A stretch of DNA of 64,000 nt from Anthoceros angustus (lineage: Eukaryota > Streptophyta > Anthocerotopsida > Anthocerotales > Anthocerotaceae), in NCBI GenBank assembly GCA_010909165.1, contig MU008149.1:62001-126000 (forward strand). The letters are read 5' to 3'. Made by a program: the position numbers and the translations under genes. Shown here one piece after another: positions 1 through 11,040 of the stretch (its first letter is position 1; each line of letters starts with the position of its first letter). Under the pieces are notes generated by a model that worked only from the letters and a program-made list of their open reading frames with translations, was not told the DNA's origin and ran no database searches.

Positions 1-1690
1 TATCATCAAATACATGACTGATGGTATGCTGCTGAGGGAGATTCTACTAGATGAGAGCCTTAGTAATTACTCGGTTATTATGCTTGATGAGGCCCATGAG
101 AGGACAATACACACAGACGTCTTATTTGGCCTTCTTAAGGGCCTGGTGAAGCGGAGACCTGCTATGCGCCTTATAGTGACATCGGCTACACTTGATGCAG
201 AGAAGTTTTCTGGATACTTCTTCAATTGCCCAATTTTCACCATACCAGGCAGGACGTTTCCTGTGGAGATTTTGTACACAAAGCAACCCGAAAGTGACTA
301 TCTGGATGCAGCGCTGATCACAGTCATGCAGATCCATCTCACTGAGCCAGAAGGGGATGTCCTCCTGTTTCTGACTGGGCAAGAGGAAATTGACACAGCT
401 TGTCAGATTCTCTATGAGCGGATGAAGGGATTGGGCCCAAGTGTGCCTGAGCTCATCATTCTTCCTGTCTATAGTGCCCTGCCTAGTGAAATGCAGACGA
501 GAATCTTTGAGCCTCCTCCGCTGGGTACTAGGAAAGTTGTGGTTGCTACAAATATTGCAGAAGCTTCACTCACAATTGATGGCATATACTATGTTGTGGA
601 TCCTGGTTTTTCCAAGCAGAATGTGTACAACCCAAAACTTGGTTTGGAGTCTCTGGTTATCACACCCATCTCACAGGCATCAGCTAGGCAGCGCGCTGGT
701 AGGGCCGGTCGAACAGGGCCTGGAAAATGCTACAGACTGTATACGGAGAGTGCTTATCGGAATGAGATGTTGCCAACGACAGTGCCAGAGATACAGAGGA
801 TCAATCTGGGTCTCACAACCCTGACCATGAAGGCCATGGGTATCAATGACCTGCTTTCATTTGATTTTATGGATCCCCCTCCACCTCAGGCTCTTATTTC
901 TGCAATGGAGCAGCTCTACAGCCTAGGTGCACTTGATGAGGAGGGATTGCTGACGAAGTTGGGAAGGAAGATGGCAGAATTTCCTTTGGACCCACCTCTG
1001 TCAAAAATGCTTCTTGCAAGCGTTGATCTTGGCTGCAGTGATGAGATTCTTACAATCATCTCCATGGTGCAAGCCCAAAACATTTTCTATCGCCCTCGCG
1101 AGAAGCAGGCCCAAGCTGACCAAAAGAGAGCAAAATTCTTCCAACCAGAGGGAGACCATCTTACACTTTTGGCTGTGTACGAGGCCTGGAAAGCAAAGAA
1201 TTTCTCAGGCCCATGGTGTTTTGAGAATTTTGTGCAGAGTCGCTCCCTGAGAAGAGCACAGGATGTCAGGAAGCAGCTTCTGGCCATAATGGACAGGTAT
1301 AAATTGGATGTGGTCAGTGCAGGTAAAAATTTCACCCGCATTAGGAAAGCAATATGTGCAGGTTTTTTTTTCCATGCAGCTCGCAAGGATCCTCAAGAAG
1401 GCTATCGCACCTTAGTTGAGAACCAGCCTGTCTACATCCATCCTAGCAGTGCTCTCTTCCAGAGGCAACCTGATTGGGTCATCTATCATGAGCTTGTCAT
1501 GACAACAAAGGAGTATATGCGGGAAGTGACTCTAGTGGACCCCAAGTGGTTGGTGGAATTGGCACCAAGGTTCTTCAAAGTGGCAGATCCAACAAAACTC
1601 AGTAAACGGAAACGGCAGGAGAGGATTGAACCTCTCTACGATCGGTACCATGAACCCAACTCTTGGCGTCTGAGCAAGAGGCGTGGATGA
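1..1690 (+). CDS. Pre-mRNA-splicing DEAH-box RNA helicase, Prp22/DHX8 type (C-terminal part, 5' partial)
   Basis: The frame is open from base 2 and ends at the TGA at 1688-1690, giving about 562 codons; the N-terminus lies outside the window. Counting from the first in-frame ATG (base 14), visible motifs are DEAH (residues 25-28), SAT in VTSATLDA (about 55-62), FLTGQEEID (about 118), [11 protein letters not shown] (motif V, about 180) and [12 protein letters not shown] (motif VI, about 226), followed by the HA2/OB-type region. The tail [13 protein letters not shown] is the Prp22-type C-terminus. Known family role: an ATP-dependent RNA helicase that releases spliced mRNA from the spliceosome in the nucleus. 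All of it is one uninterrupted exon. No defect is visible. The sister helicases Prp2 and Prp16 are less likely because of the C-terminal signature. Confidence 0.95.
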   Translation, partial: IIKYMTDGMLLREILLDESLSNYSVIMLDEAHERTIHTDVLFGLLKGLVKRRPAMRLIVTSATLDAEKFSGYFFNCPIFTIPGRTFPVEILYTKQPESDYLDAALITVMQIHLTEPEGDVLLFLTGQEEIDTACQILYERMKGLGPSVPELIILPVYSALPSEMQTRIFEPPPLGTRKVVVATNIAEASLTIDGIYYVVDPGFSKQNVYNPKLGLESLVITPISQASARQRAGRAGRTGPGKCYRLYTESAYRNEMLPTTVPEIQRINLGLTTLTMKAMGINDLLSFDFMDPPPPQALISAMEQLYSLGALDEEGLLTKLGRKMAEFPLDPPLSKMLLASVDLGCSDEILTIISMVQAQNIFYRPREKQAQADQKRAKFFQPEGDHLTLLAVYEAWKAKNFSGPWCFENFVQSRSLRRAQDVRKQLLAIMDRYKLDVVSAGKNFTRIRKAICAGFFFHAARKDPQEGYRTLVENQPVYIHPSSALFQRQPDWVIYHELVMTTKEYMREVTLVDPKWLVELAPRFFKVADPTKLSKRKRQERIEPLYDRYHEPNSWRLSKRRG

Positions 1691-2794
1691 GTAGATTCTT
1701 CAGTTCCATACAGCGTCAGCGATGGGGAGTGAGTTTATGCGCCACCGAAATTAGTTTGAGGTTCTGGGAGCAGCCCCTATTTCCCTGAACCAACTTTCAC
1801 AGCTGGAACCAGCTGTTAGCCTCATGGTACACTGTGTGAGTTGCAGAAAGTAAGTTTTGAATCCCTGTGGTTGTCCGTTCTGTTATGTGGTTAGTCTAAT
1901 GTGGTTAAGAGACGAGAACGCGGTTGTATCTTGTTGTTCAAATCATGATTGATCTTCTTGTTATTTTCATATTGATGCCATCTCAGGGTTTTTGTGCCAC
2001 AGGTACTGTTGGGTTTTGGAGACCTTTCTACTGACGGACCCATTGTTAAACATCAGAATGGCAGAGGTCGATCGTCGCAGGGAATGGTCGCAAGGTGGAC
2101 CATCCCGACAATGTCATTGGGGTAAAATATGCATTAATTCTCTAGCCTCCCGCATACTCTGCTGTGTTAAAAACCGCAGTTGTGGATCCGCAATCTCATT
2201 TTATCATGTGCTCGTAGTTGACGCATTCTACACCTCTGCAAGGGATTCGGATCTGCCCACACCCCTTCTCTGTCGGCATGGAAATTGTCGACCAGTGTAT
2301 CCATTATACAAGCTATTAAGATGCAAGCCCTTGTCCTGCGTGGGCGCATTCACGAGACTCTCCTTCGATGAAAGCGGTCATGTTCTCCCAAATCACCTTC
2401 AGGGTTGGACAACTCCTGTGTGTTTACCCTCAATTGCTCTTAGCCCGGGTGGACTCTCTAGTGGCTCCCTGAAATGATATGTTAAAGCCTAAATTCTAAA
2501 CCATTGTCGGTCCCTGTAGGTTTTATGTTGTTGGGTCGAAATCGGCTCGGGATAGTTCTGTGTTCTTTGGTCCATAATGGGCTGAGGATACCGAGGATAC
2601 GAAAGGGCACGTGCGCTTTTGCTTGGTGGTTTCACTCCCATGCCTTCTCCACCCCTACCAAAATCACAAGGTCCATTAGCAATTTCTAAAGCATGACAAA
2701 TATTGGACACTCGAGCAACCCAGCATACCCATTCTTGTCATTCTTTTCTCAATGTTGAGATAGCATTGTATCTTGCCTTCGGTTGCCAAACTTC
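1691..2794 (+). other. 3' flank of the helicase gene, no gene seen
   Basis: Non-coding sequence after the helicase stop codon; the first few hundred bases are presumably its 3' UTR. Short open frames here show no recognisable protein and no codon-like structure. No tRNA or other RNA gene was seen. Confidence 0.5.
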
Positions 2795-2917
2795 ACTTCA
2801 ATTGTGACAAGCTTGGGTTCTTCACATTATACACAACTTCAATTGTGACAAGCTTGGGTTCTTCACGTTATACACAACTTCAATTGTGACAAGCTTGGGT
2901 TCTTCACATTATACACA
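2795..2917. repeat. 41-bp direct tandem repeat, three copies
   Basis: Three head-to-tail copies of a 41-bp unit starting ACTTCAATTGTGACAAGC. They differ at one visible position (ACATTA/ACGTTA). The near-identity implies recent expansion. The flanking sequence (2918-3358) holds nothing recognisable. Confidence 0.95.
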
Positions 2918-3358
2918 ACTGGTCCCTTATACAAGACTGATGAAGTAACAAAGTCACATGCCCAAGATCTTTGATCTCCCTTGAAACAGGCTTAGGGAAT
3001 TGGAAATGGTGTTGAACACCATTTTCAATTCCACAGGTCATCGAGATCTCCATTTCCACCTCCAACATCACATTCCTTTCGAAGATCTGTACTGAGAGAT
3101 TCAAAGCCCACAGCGGCAGCATGTAATGCTAAAACCTTGCAGCACGCTTGTCAGAAGCTCCTTTACGCATAAATTAAAACCAAAGAGACTATTGTAACAG
3201 ATTTTAGCCATAAGCTTTATCCTTGAGCCACTCTAAACAGTCTGCTCACAAAGCCCGTTACCCTAATATGAGCATGTGCATTCGGCAACCCGTTTGCAAA
3301 ACATGAAGGTACAACAAATCACCCTTAACACACCACGCAGCACACAGTCATAGCCCCA

Positions 3359-3538
3359 TGTTTGGCCTCATCTAAGCCTTCTGACCCTTGCTGGTATTTA
3401 GATAGTGGAGCTACTTCCCACATTTGTTACAATAAAAATTCTTTTGAGTCTTATTCCTCAACTACAGGACACAAGTCTGTCCTCTTGGGTGATAACCACA
3501 ACCTTCCCATAGCTGGAGTAGGTCACGTTGTTTTCAGA
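3359..3538 (+). pseudogene. Copia protease fragment (upstream remnant)
   Basis: Translation gives WYLDSGATSHICYNKNSF, the Copia aspartic protease active site (DSG) with its flanking pattern, then LLGDNHNLPIAGVGHV. The frame then runs out at about 3538, where LTR-like sequence begins. The same start (GGCCTCATCTAAGCCTTCTG) recurs at 5408, so this is a second copy of the same element with everything between protease and 3' LTR deleted. Confidence 0.8.
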
Positions 3539-3640
3539 TATCTTAAGAGCACCATGCATACGGGACTCATGTATAGGTATACACTTGGCATACAGAAACT
3601 TACCTTGAGCAAGCTATGATTCTCATCATGATATCAGAGC
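3539..3640 (+). mobile_element. Copia LTR 3' end plus tRNA-Met-type primer binding site
   Basis: The sequence up to 3628 ends in TCATCA. It is followed at 3629-3640 by TGATATCAGAGC, one mismatch from the canonical plant initiator-tRNA-Met primer site TGGTATCAGAGC. The gag reading frame follows downstream. The LTR 5' portion cannot be delimited because it abuts the protease fragment. Confidence 0.55.
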
Positions 3641-4339
3641 ATCTTGCTCTTGATTCTTGTATATATTATTTGCTACTTGCATAGACATAAATCTCTTTAT
3701 GCATAATCTATTTTGAATTATCTAGCTACATGTATTGAGATGATGTTGCCTTCGGCAACATTCAAATTATATTTAATTGCATAAATATATGATGCACAAT
3801 TCGTGCATCCAATTTTTGCTAATTCATGATGGATCGTTTAAATCCTGGTAGGCACATTCATTGGAGAGCTATCAAAGCTGCAAAGCAGAAGAAATCTTAA
3901 AAGGACCACCAAATCAAGTGCTTGAAGAAGGCAAATTCACACATTGACAAAATTGAAGAACTTTCTAAACAAGTCTATAATTTCATTGGTTCCATCTTGA
4001 TTAATTCAAATAATCAAGGACATTAAATCAAATTGGTCAAACGTAGATTACTTACGTATTTGACCACAGCTCAAGTTAAGTCTATTGAATTAGCATTACA
4101 ACATATTCCGATTTTAAGTGCTGGTCGTTCTACTCCTTGTTCTAACACCCTGTAGCCAATTATCACTTCAATCAGATCAGATATGAAACAACTATAATCT
4201 TTTGCTAAAGATAGATTAGGCTTACTAACAAGTGAAATCTGTGACCTTTGCAATTGTATTGACCAGTTGAATCTCCGAGTATCTGTTTCATTTTCCACAC
4301 GCGTACGACTTGGTCATGCTCTCTAGATTCACCTGCCAT

Positions 4340-5335
4340 GGCTGGATAGGACGACGATGAGGATTAGCTTGATGAATAAATCAATCAAAACAAAGATAAG
4401 GAGAAAGAGAAGGACTCTCGAGAGTCAAAGCCAACTATATTTCAAAGCTATGGAGAACGTCAAAGAAAACGATAGATTCAATGGCAAGGACTATGACGTC
4501 TGGCGCCTTCGAATGAGAGGAGTTTTACGTAATAGAGTGTGTGGGATATTGTCAGTGGTACTGAAGAACGCCCAGTTTGGGGTATTGAAGGTAAACGTAC
4601 TAGGACACCAAGGACGAAAAGGCTCAAGACATCCTGATAAGTGGCCTCTCTCTAAATACGGTGAGGCAAATTAGCAAAGCAAACTCCTCCAAAGAAATGT
4701 GGGATCATCTTGCCCAACTGTATTCCTCTAACGATGTTATGAGTTTGATAACAGCACCTCGCAACTTCCATAATTTGAAAATGAAGGAATCAGACATCAT
4801 TGAATACCATTATAAATGTTTTCCGCTTGACAATATCTCAATTAGAAGCTGCATCCGGCAATAAACTCACTAAATTGAACTGTTTTGTTGCTCTCTTATC
4901 CTCCTTACCATCCTTCTATAGATGCTTTGTAACAACACAAAACGCTTTGTTAAGGACCGCTCAGAAAAATATGGGCAAATACGACTTCGACGGAATTGAC
5001 ATTAGTATCACCAAATTGATTGGAGCATTAATTCATGAGGACTCCAGTCGCCGACAAGATCCTCAATCCAGCAGACAACAGGTGATGTATACAGGCAGAG
5101 GTAGAGGGAGAGGTCGAAGCCGAGGCCGAGGTCGCGGTAGAGGATTCACTCTACGCTCTACCAATCCAACAAGAGAGTCTGCACCAAGTACAAATAATGC
5201 CACCCTTCTTATTACCTCTTTCACACATGCAAGAGGTAACAAGAAGGGTGGCATTATTTGTAATTGGTGCAGAATATCAAATCACATGGAAAAGGACTAC
5301 AGAAAGATTGAAGAAAAATGGGGAGCCTAGGAAAG
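4340..5335 (+). pseudogene. Copia gag (UBN2-type) with degenerate zinc knuckle
   Basis: Two overlapping frames carry gag-like sequence: ENDRFNGKDYDVWRLRMRGVL (about 4460), SKEMWDHLAQLYSSND (about 4690) and KLTKLNCFVALLSSLPSFY (about 4865). An Arg/Gly-rich tract (RGRGRGRSRGRGRGRGF) and CNWCRISNHMEKDYRK follow. The last is a CCHC knuckle in which the usual Gly is Asn and the last Cys is Tyr. At least one frameshift lies near 4800. Known role: nucleocapsid of the virus-like particle. Nonfunctional as it stands. Confidence 0.85.
5189..5262. repeat. Near-perfect 32-bp inverted repeat inside Copia gag
   Basis: Arms 5189-5220 and 5231-5262 match at 31 of 32 positions, with a 10-base loop (TCACACATGC). 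The single mismatch (A in the left arm opposite C) would be the only gap in a hairpin. It lies in the gag frame between the Arg/Gly tract and the zinc knuckle, so the right arm may be an inverted duplication of coding sequence. Confidence 0.95.
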
Positions 5336-5395
5336 AGGCTCCACCTGGAGTGCATGTTGTTGTCAAGAGACAATCTTCAGCAACACCATCGCTCT

Positions 5396-5687
5396 CACTG
5401 TATGTTTGGCCTCATCTAAGCCTTCTGACCCTTGCATGTATTTAGACAGTGTAGCTACCTCCCACATCTGTTACAACAAAAACTCTTTTGAGTTTAGTAG
5501 TACATACTCCCCAGAAAATGGTGTAGCAAAGAATAAAAATCTACGCCTTAAAGAGATCACTGGCTGCTTATTATCCCAAGCACATTTACCAAAAATTTAT
5601 TGGGTAGAAAGCTTTCCATTGATCATCTTCGATTTTTTCGATCTCCTGCTTATGTTTTCATACCTAAAGTACAATGTAAGATGTCAA
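5396..5687 (+). pseudogene. Copia protease fused to integrase tail by internal deletion
   Basis: The frame starts like the 3359 copy but reads YLDSVATSHICYNKNSF, so the catalytic DSG is DSV. After SFEF it jumps to TYSPENGVAKNKNLRLKE and QAHLPKIYWVE, the late part of a Copia integrase. Continuing in another frame are HLRFFRSPAYVFIPK and NPKAAKYT. The pre-integrase and the catalytic core of integrase are missing. A dead, internally deleted element. Confidence 0.85.
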
Positions 5688-5725
5688 ATCCTAAGGCAGC
5701 CAAGTATACTTAGCTGCCTTAGGAT
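5688..5725. repeat. 38-bp palindrome at the end of the Copia remnant
   Basis: The sequence ATCCTAAGGCAGC... reads the same on both strands except at one base pair. It encodes PKAAKYT on both strands, which is Copia integrase/RT linker sequence on the plus strand. It probably marks a fold-back junction between two oppositely oriented Copia copies. Confidence 0.9.
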
Positions 5726-6964
5726 CGAGGTAAGGTGCATACTGGACCTTGTGAAATCTGTCCTCCTCATCCTCATTGTCGTCCTCTTGCCGCTCTGATT
5801 CCTGAACACAAGCTGAAGCCAAGACCTCACCATCCCCCATTTGTGTTTGTCCCTTGGCGGATTTGGTTACGGGCCCTTGAGACTCCTGAACAAGATCTCC
5901 TCTGCCGCGCTTGGGTCCATCTCTCCCACCTCGTGTTGGCCTCGCCAAGCCATATGCGCCAGCACCAGAAAGTGCCAGGCGATTGCCTTGAAGTTTGTTC
6001 GCCTTAACCTGGCCACCGCGCTTAGCCCGTCCTCGATTCCCCCCCTTCCCTCCACCAGTACCTTGCAAACTACGGAATCCTCCATTTGCCCACTCATCCT
6101 TGTCACCATTGTCCTCTTGGACTTATACTTGCGTCCTAGACTTCTTCACCTTCACCCACTTACCTTTTAAGTTTTGATTTCGGCCCTAAGATCAAAGCAG
6201 CATGCTCCAAGTTCTTGTTTTTCACAACCATCACTAGGTGCGACAAAGCATTCCCTCCCAGTGTGGCCTCGACGGCTGCATCCCCGATGCAAAAAGGCTG
6301 CCGTTGCCAATGGCCTTGTCTCAATGTCCTTCTCGGTATGGCATTCTATCTTCTTGGCTTTTGGCATCTGCACCTATTCAATGGGTGCAGATTGCTAGTT
6401 GTGAAAAACAGGAGCTCTATAGCGAACAACATGAGCAAACAACAATACAGTCTCAAGAATGTAAAAGCCTCAGAGAAAGAACAATGCTCTCAGGCTGACA
6501 AACCCTTGACCTAGAACTAGCCTCTACCACGCCTGCTGAGGTGTCCTTCTTGCCTACATTATTTGTGCTCTTTGAATTGCAGTAGTGACCTAGTAGACCA
6601 GCGGCCACAAAGAGAGCCATATGCGGATAGAGTTGAAAGATGACGCGGTAGTCTCTCGCTTCGTGACGCAGTGCGCTGGCGGGGACGGAGATGAACTTGC
6701 GGGGCCCCTTCCAGTGCTTTTGCAGCCGCCTTGAGGCCCACATGTGTTTCCCGCGCATTCTCTCCAAGCAGACTCCCCGTTCTCCGCAGTACAGTATGAA
6801 CGCCTTATTTTGCTCCATTTTATTTTGTCTTGAATATTTACCGCATTTATAGCCTGCTCCTTGGGTTTCGATATTTGAATATTTAACCTAACTATAGTTA
6901 CAAAAAACCACAAGTTGTGAAACCCAAGGACAATTGGAAATGATCTGCTTGGAGTTCCGAATTC
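5726..6964 (-). other. Unidentified region with minus-strand coding-like segments
   Basis: Minus-strand frames at 6453-6818 (MEQNKAFILYCGERGVCLER...) and 5726-6068 (Gly/Arg/Lys-rich, GGKGGNRGRAKRGGQVKAN, then acidic EDDNEDEED) look compositionally like protein. They match no family I recognise, and several stops lie between them. They could be exons of a decayed gene or a retroelement piece. This is the left flank of the large Copia insertion. Confidence 0.3.
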
Positions 6965-7123
6965 TCACTTTTATAAGCGGAAGCATACAAATGATTGTAA
7001 ATTCAACTAAAGAAAATAAACACAAAATTTTCTCATAAATGTTCATGGTGACTGTTCACCGATAACCCTAAGTTAATAAATAAATAATAACTGGTAGGTT
7101 AAACTACACTCTAATCTTTAACA
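6965..7123 (-). repeat. 3' LTR of the split Copia element
   Basis: 159 bp, matching 41412-41570 over its whole length with only a few substitutions. The minus-strand start is TGTTAAAGATTAG and the end is near AAAAGTGA(G). Directly inside it (plus 7124-7132) is CTCCCACTT, the complement of the purine tract AAGTGGGAG typical of Copia. Confidence 0.9.
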
Positions 7124-7422
7124 CTCCCACTTAACCTAAGCAGGTTATTAAAGAAATTACCAGTTTAATATAGGTAACTAGAGGTAGAACTATATCAAGT
7201 AGGTAGTAATAAATAGACGAAAAAACGGTTATGTACCGATGGGCATGCGGAAAGCCATGCCCATGTGGGGTTAGATGGGGAGGGGGTAGGGAGAGTGGGG
7301 AGGTGGGGAGGGTAGATGGCCACAAGGCCACACCTGTGCCCCCGCCTCACCAACCCCTTTCTCCTCTCTCCCCCTCTCTCCCTCGCCCGCTCCCCTTATC
7401 GCTTAAAAACCGGTGAACGGGC

Positions 7423-8298
7423 GATGGAGGCTCAGCGCAAGCGACGACGGCCGAAACCATCAGCAAGGCGCGGAGGGGCAACTTACAGTAATGACAACAG
7501 TATATGTATAGTCGGGATCATGCTGATGAGTGTAGGAGGAAGAGCGCCTAGGGGAGCCTTATCTGAACATATCATAGACCTGGACACCGAGGCCAGCTCC
7601 GTGCAAGGAGGCGCCCCGAGAAATCTAGGCGCGACTTCATCTAGGCAGGGTGCTCTCCTCAATCCAGCGTTGCAGCCCGCCCAATCTGTGACAAGCCCTC
7701 ATCCTCGTGTGCGCGCTGAGGCAGAGGAGATCCCTGCGCCAAGAATTGCTGGTGTGTGCAAGGGCATGCCTGAGATGTTGCTCATCTGTTCTTCAATTAA
7801 TCTGCAGTTACAAAATTGGTGAGATTGAGCTGAAGGCGAAGATTTGAGCTTGGGCATGATCCTCTATCAGTTACCAGCTTAACATCCTCATGCTTGCCGT
7901 CCATGCCTTATTGCAGATACCAACAAGAGAGGCAATGGTTCCTTAGCTCCAACACCAACGGTTCCTCGACCTGTATGCTACCTTCCAAATTATCCTCCTA
8001 GATCACCCCCGACAATTGGACCACATACACTCTTCGTAGAGGTCCTATGCGTTTTGACCCTAGACGTGACCCATATGTGAGGTACAAGCAAAGACACTTT
8101 GAGGAGGACAGGGAGAAGATTCAAGGAGTCATAAGGAGGCGTATTGCCCGCTTAGAACAAGACATCCAGGACCTTCACACTTTGGACGATCAGTGGGAAG
8201 AGTGGGTGGTGCCACAAACACAAGAAGAATCATCTGAAGGTAAAAAAGCAAATCTGATTCCTAAAAACTACCTGATTAGTTTTTGCACTAGCTTTTAG
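7423..8298 (+). other. Unidentified gene-like insertion inside the Copia 3' region
   Basis: Plus-strand frames run against the Copia orientation: 7423-7821 (MEAQRKRRRPKPSARRGG..., Lys/Arg-rich start) and about 8023-8239 (RFDPRRDPYVRYKQRHFEED...RIARLEQDIQDLHTLDDQWEEW). The second is rich in charged residues with a possible coiled coil. A CAG at about 7916 and a GTAAAA after SSEG could be splice sites. No family recognised. It may be a captured gene fragment or an accessory segment replacing the missing RNase H. 8299-8616 shows nothing recognisable. Confidence 0.3.
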
Positions 8299-8616
8299 TT
8301 TCTATCACTAAGACTAGAAGTTGTCAGTTCACGCTTAGATTATGAACATGATGCTTCATCCACTGAGCTGAGGTTTTGTGCAGAAACGATGACCAGAAAA
8401 ACTCTGTACTAACCATAGGTGCCTTAAAATGTGTTAACAGACTCAGGAGAAGGCAGCTAGCAGGCTAAGAAGTTAACGGCTAGTATGTCTTCAGTCTGAA
8501 ATCTATAAACTAAGAGGCCACACTGATGGCTGTAGTACCAGGCTGCTAGTTAAAAATGGAACTCCCTAAGGCCTAGTGCCTCTAGGTACGTAAAATGCTT
8601 AATCTTAGGAAGAGCC

Positions 8617-10271
8617 TTAGTTAAAATATCGACTCATGGAGCACCCGACGAGCTTTTCCTCCACTCTGGGGAATATAAGTCGAGCCTCATCCAGGTGAAA
8701 GCGTTTTAGAATCTCTTTGATATATTTGGTTTGATGGAGGATAATATGACCAGCAGCTCTATGGCGCAAAATCTGTATGCCCAAACAGAACTGAAGATCA
8801 CCTTGATCCGTTATCTTAAATTCGGCACGAAGCATAGTCTTCACCTTCTCAAGTTGGACAGTACTTCTGCTAAGAAGCACACAGTCTTCCACATACAAAG
8901 CCAGAATCACAAAGGGACTACCCTGGAGGAGGTAAAAAACATTGCTATCTGCTGGGGATTGGAGAAATCCTAACTTTTTAAGATATTTTACAATGTTTTT
9001 AACGCTTATACCAGGCCCTGGGGCTCTGCTTTAAGCCGTATAGTCTCTTGAGAAGCTTACACACTTTCTTAGCAAATTTTCTGTTGATAAAGCCCTATGG
9101 CTGCTACATGTACAGAACCTCCTCTAACTCTACATGCAGGAAAGCTGTACAAACATCCATCTGATGGACTTCAAGGTCATATTAGTGACCATGGCTAGCG
9201 ACATGTCTGAACCTCCTCTAACTCTACATGCAGGAAAGCTGTACAAACATCCATCTGATGGACTTCAAGGTCATATTCAGCAGCCATGGCTAGCAGCATA
9301 CGTACAGACGAGGGCTTAACTACTGGAGAAAAAGTATCCCCATAGTCTATGCCAGGTATTTGACTAAACCCCCTAGCAACTAGCCTTGATTTGTATCTGG
9401 CCACAGTCCCATCAGCCTTCAGCTTAGTCTTAAACACCCATTTATAGCTGATTGGCTTTCTTCCAAGTGGAAGGTCAACTAGCTCCCAGGTGTGATTCTT
9501 CAGGAGAGAGTTGTACTCATCGTCAATAGAAGCCCGCCAATGGTGTCCATTTCGTCCATTTATAACTTCACCATAGGACTGAGAATCAGGCCTAACATTA
9601 GGTACATGTCGACTGGGGCATGGTGAATCTGAAATCAGCGATTGGTGGGTGGCTCAACCCTTGTTCACGGGCGGCGTACATGGGATACCTTGGCACAGGC
9701 TCCTCATGGCGTGGTGAAGGGAGTCCATCACCAGCAAATGAAAAATCTGGAAAATCCCCAACATTGTCATGGTCAGAATCAGCTGGTGGCTCCACACGGT
9801 GAGCCATGTCTTCCTGTATGTCCATCAAGTCTGGATTGTCCTTATCTCCTTGCTGAGAACTCGCTGCAGACTCTAATCTTCCAGATTCACCATCAGAAGG
9901 TGGATACTCGGCAAGATCGAGGTCGGTATGGTAGCGTCCGCCTACACTTGATATCTCATTGACAAGCCAGACCAAGAAAGCATGCTTCTAGTCATCCCCA
10001 TCAAGGTCTGATTTTCCTCTCAGCCACTCCATTTTGCTGAGGTGTGTTGGGAACTTTGAGTTGCCCACTAATCCCAGTTTGTTGAAATAGATCGTCGTAT
10101 TTATGCCCTAGAAATTCCCCTCCATTATCAGTCCTAAGACATTTGACCAGCTTGCCTGTTTGTCGTTGGACCAGGGGAATCCAAGCAGTAATCTTATCAA
10201 AAGCTTTACTTTTCGACCTCAAAGGGAAAGTCCAGGTGCATCAAAAGAAGTCATCTGTAAGGGTCAGATAA
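8617..10271 (-). pseudogene. Copia integrase C-part, linker and reverse transcriptase
   Basis: Reading right to left on the minus strand: integrase core (KLVKCLRTDNGGEFLGHKY, PQQNGVAERK) at 10001-10222. Then an acidic linker at 9598-9975 and RT N-part (RYKSRLVARGFSQIPGIDY, MDVCTAFLH) at 9195-9590. RT palm (ILALYVEDCVLLS, where YVDD has become YVED) and LQFCLGIQI lie at 8640-8910. Stops, frameshifts and a 94-bp duplication interrupt it. Continues from the half at 38605-40355. Confidence 0.9.
9115..9302. repeat. 94-bp tandem duplication inside Copia RT
   Basis: Two adjacent copies (9115-9208, 9209-9302) start GAACCTCCTCTAACTCTAC and are nearly identical. The duplication disrupts the RT frame between the QMDVCTAFLH motif and the palm, so it postdates functional RT. 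Confidence 0.9.
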
Positions 10272-11040
10272 CCCTACTAGAAAGAGCAGCCTATTTTACA
10301 GTCATTGTTGCAATTTTATGTTACACTTCCATATTGCAACATCCTTTGGAGGCTTGGTATAAAGTTGGTCACTTTCTTTCCCATGTGGTGCCACCATCTT
10401 AACACGAACCTGGCTCTCTCTCCTACCACCTCACCTTCATAATTACACCCCCTCTGTCACAAGCATTGTTTATGATTTCCCACATGCAATTCCAACATGA
10501 TTGTAATAAGGAGCCCCCTCTCTCTCCCCTATCATCCTCCCCTCTTTATTACACCCCCTTTGGAGAACTATTTGTTTATGTTTCACCTTGCCCTCTTCAT
10601 TACACCCTCTCTTGAAACAATTTGTTTATGTCGCCCACACCAAAACATCATTGTAACATGGACTAGCGACTCTCACATTTTTCACCCACCTCATAACTTC
10701 ACCATTGCTTTATCAATGTTTTTACTTGACCATAGCTATTCATGGGTTGAAGACTATTTTTTTTTGTTTCAACAAGTCCTACAATGATAATAGACTCTCA
10801 CATTTTTCACCCACCTCATAACTTCACCATTGCTTTATCAATGTTTTTACTTGACCATAGCTATTCATGCGTTGAAGACTATTTTTTTTTGTTTCAACAA
10901 GTCCTACAGTGATAATAAATGTGCACCCTTACACTGTGCACTTATATCCATGAATATTAATATAATAGATATAATTATATAAATATATTGATTATTTTAT
11001 TTTATATTAAGGTACACATTACTTATTCATTCATGGATGA
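10272..11040 (+). mobile_element. Orphan left end of a CACTA-like transposon (element A)
   Basis: Starts CCCTACTAGAAAGAGCAGCC at 10272, the same terminus as the elements at 11576 and 44769 with a local AA/AG difference. About 400 bp of subterminal sequence is similar (repeated TTGCAATTTTATGTTACAC). It is preceded by TAA in the Copia integrase. The matching right terminus is not present: at 38605 Copia resumes directly after CAA, consistent with a TAA duplication mutated by one base. The right side of A was probably lost or replaced. Confidence 0.75.
10669..10917. repeat. 125-bp tandem duplication
   Basis: Two adjacent copies (about 10669-10793 and 10794-10917) begin ACTCTCACATTTTTCACCC and differ at only a few bases, for example GGGTTGAAG against GCGTTGAAG. 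It lies within element A subterminal sequence. Confidence 0.9.

Noticed and set aside
441-824. Overlapping open frame within the helicase exon
   Set aside because: Out-of-frame shadow of a strongly conserved coding exon; no independent protein signature.
3629-3640. tRNA gene fragment
   Set aside because: Only the 3' acceptor complement is matched, at the position of a retrotransposon primer site; no cloverleaf.
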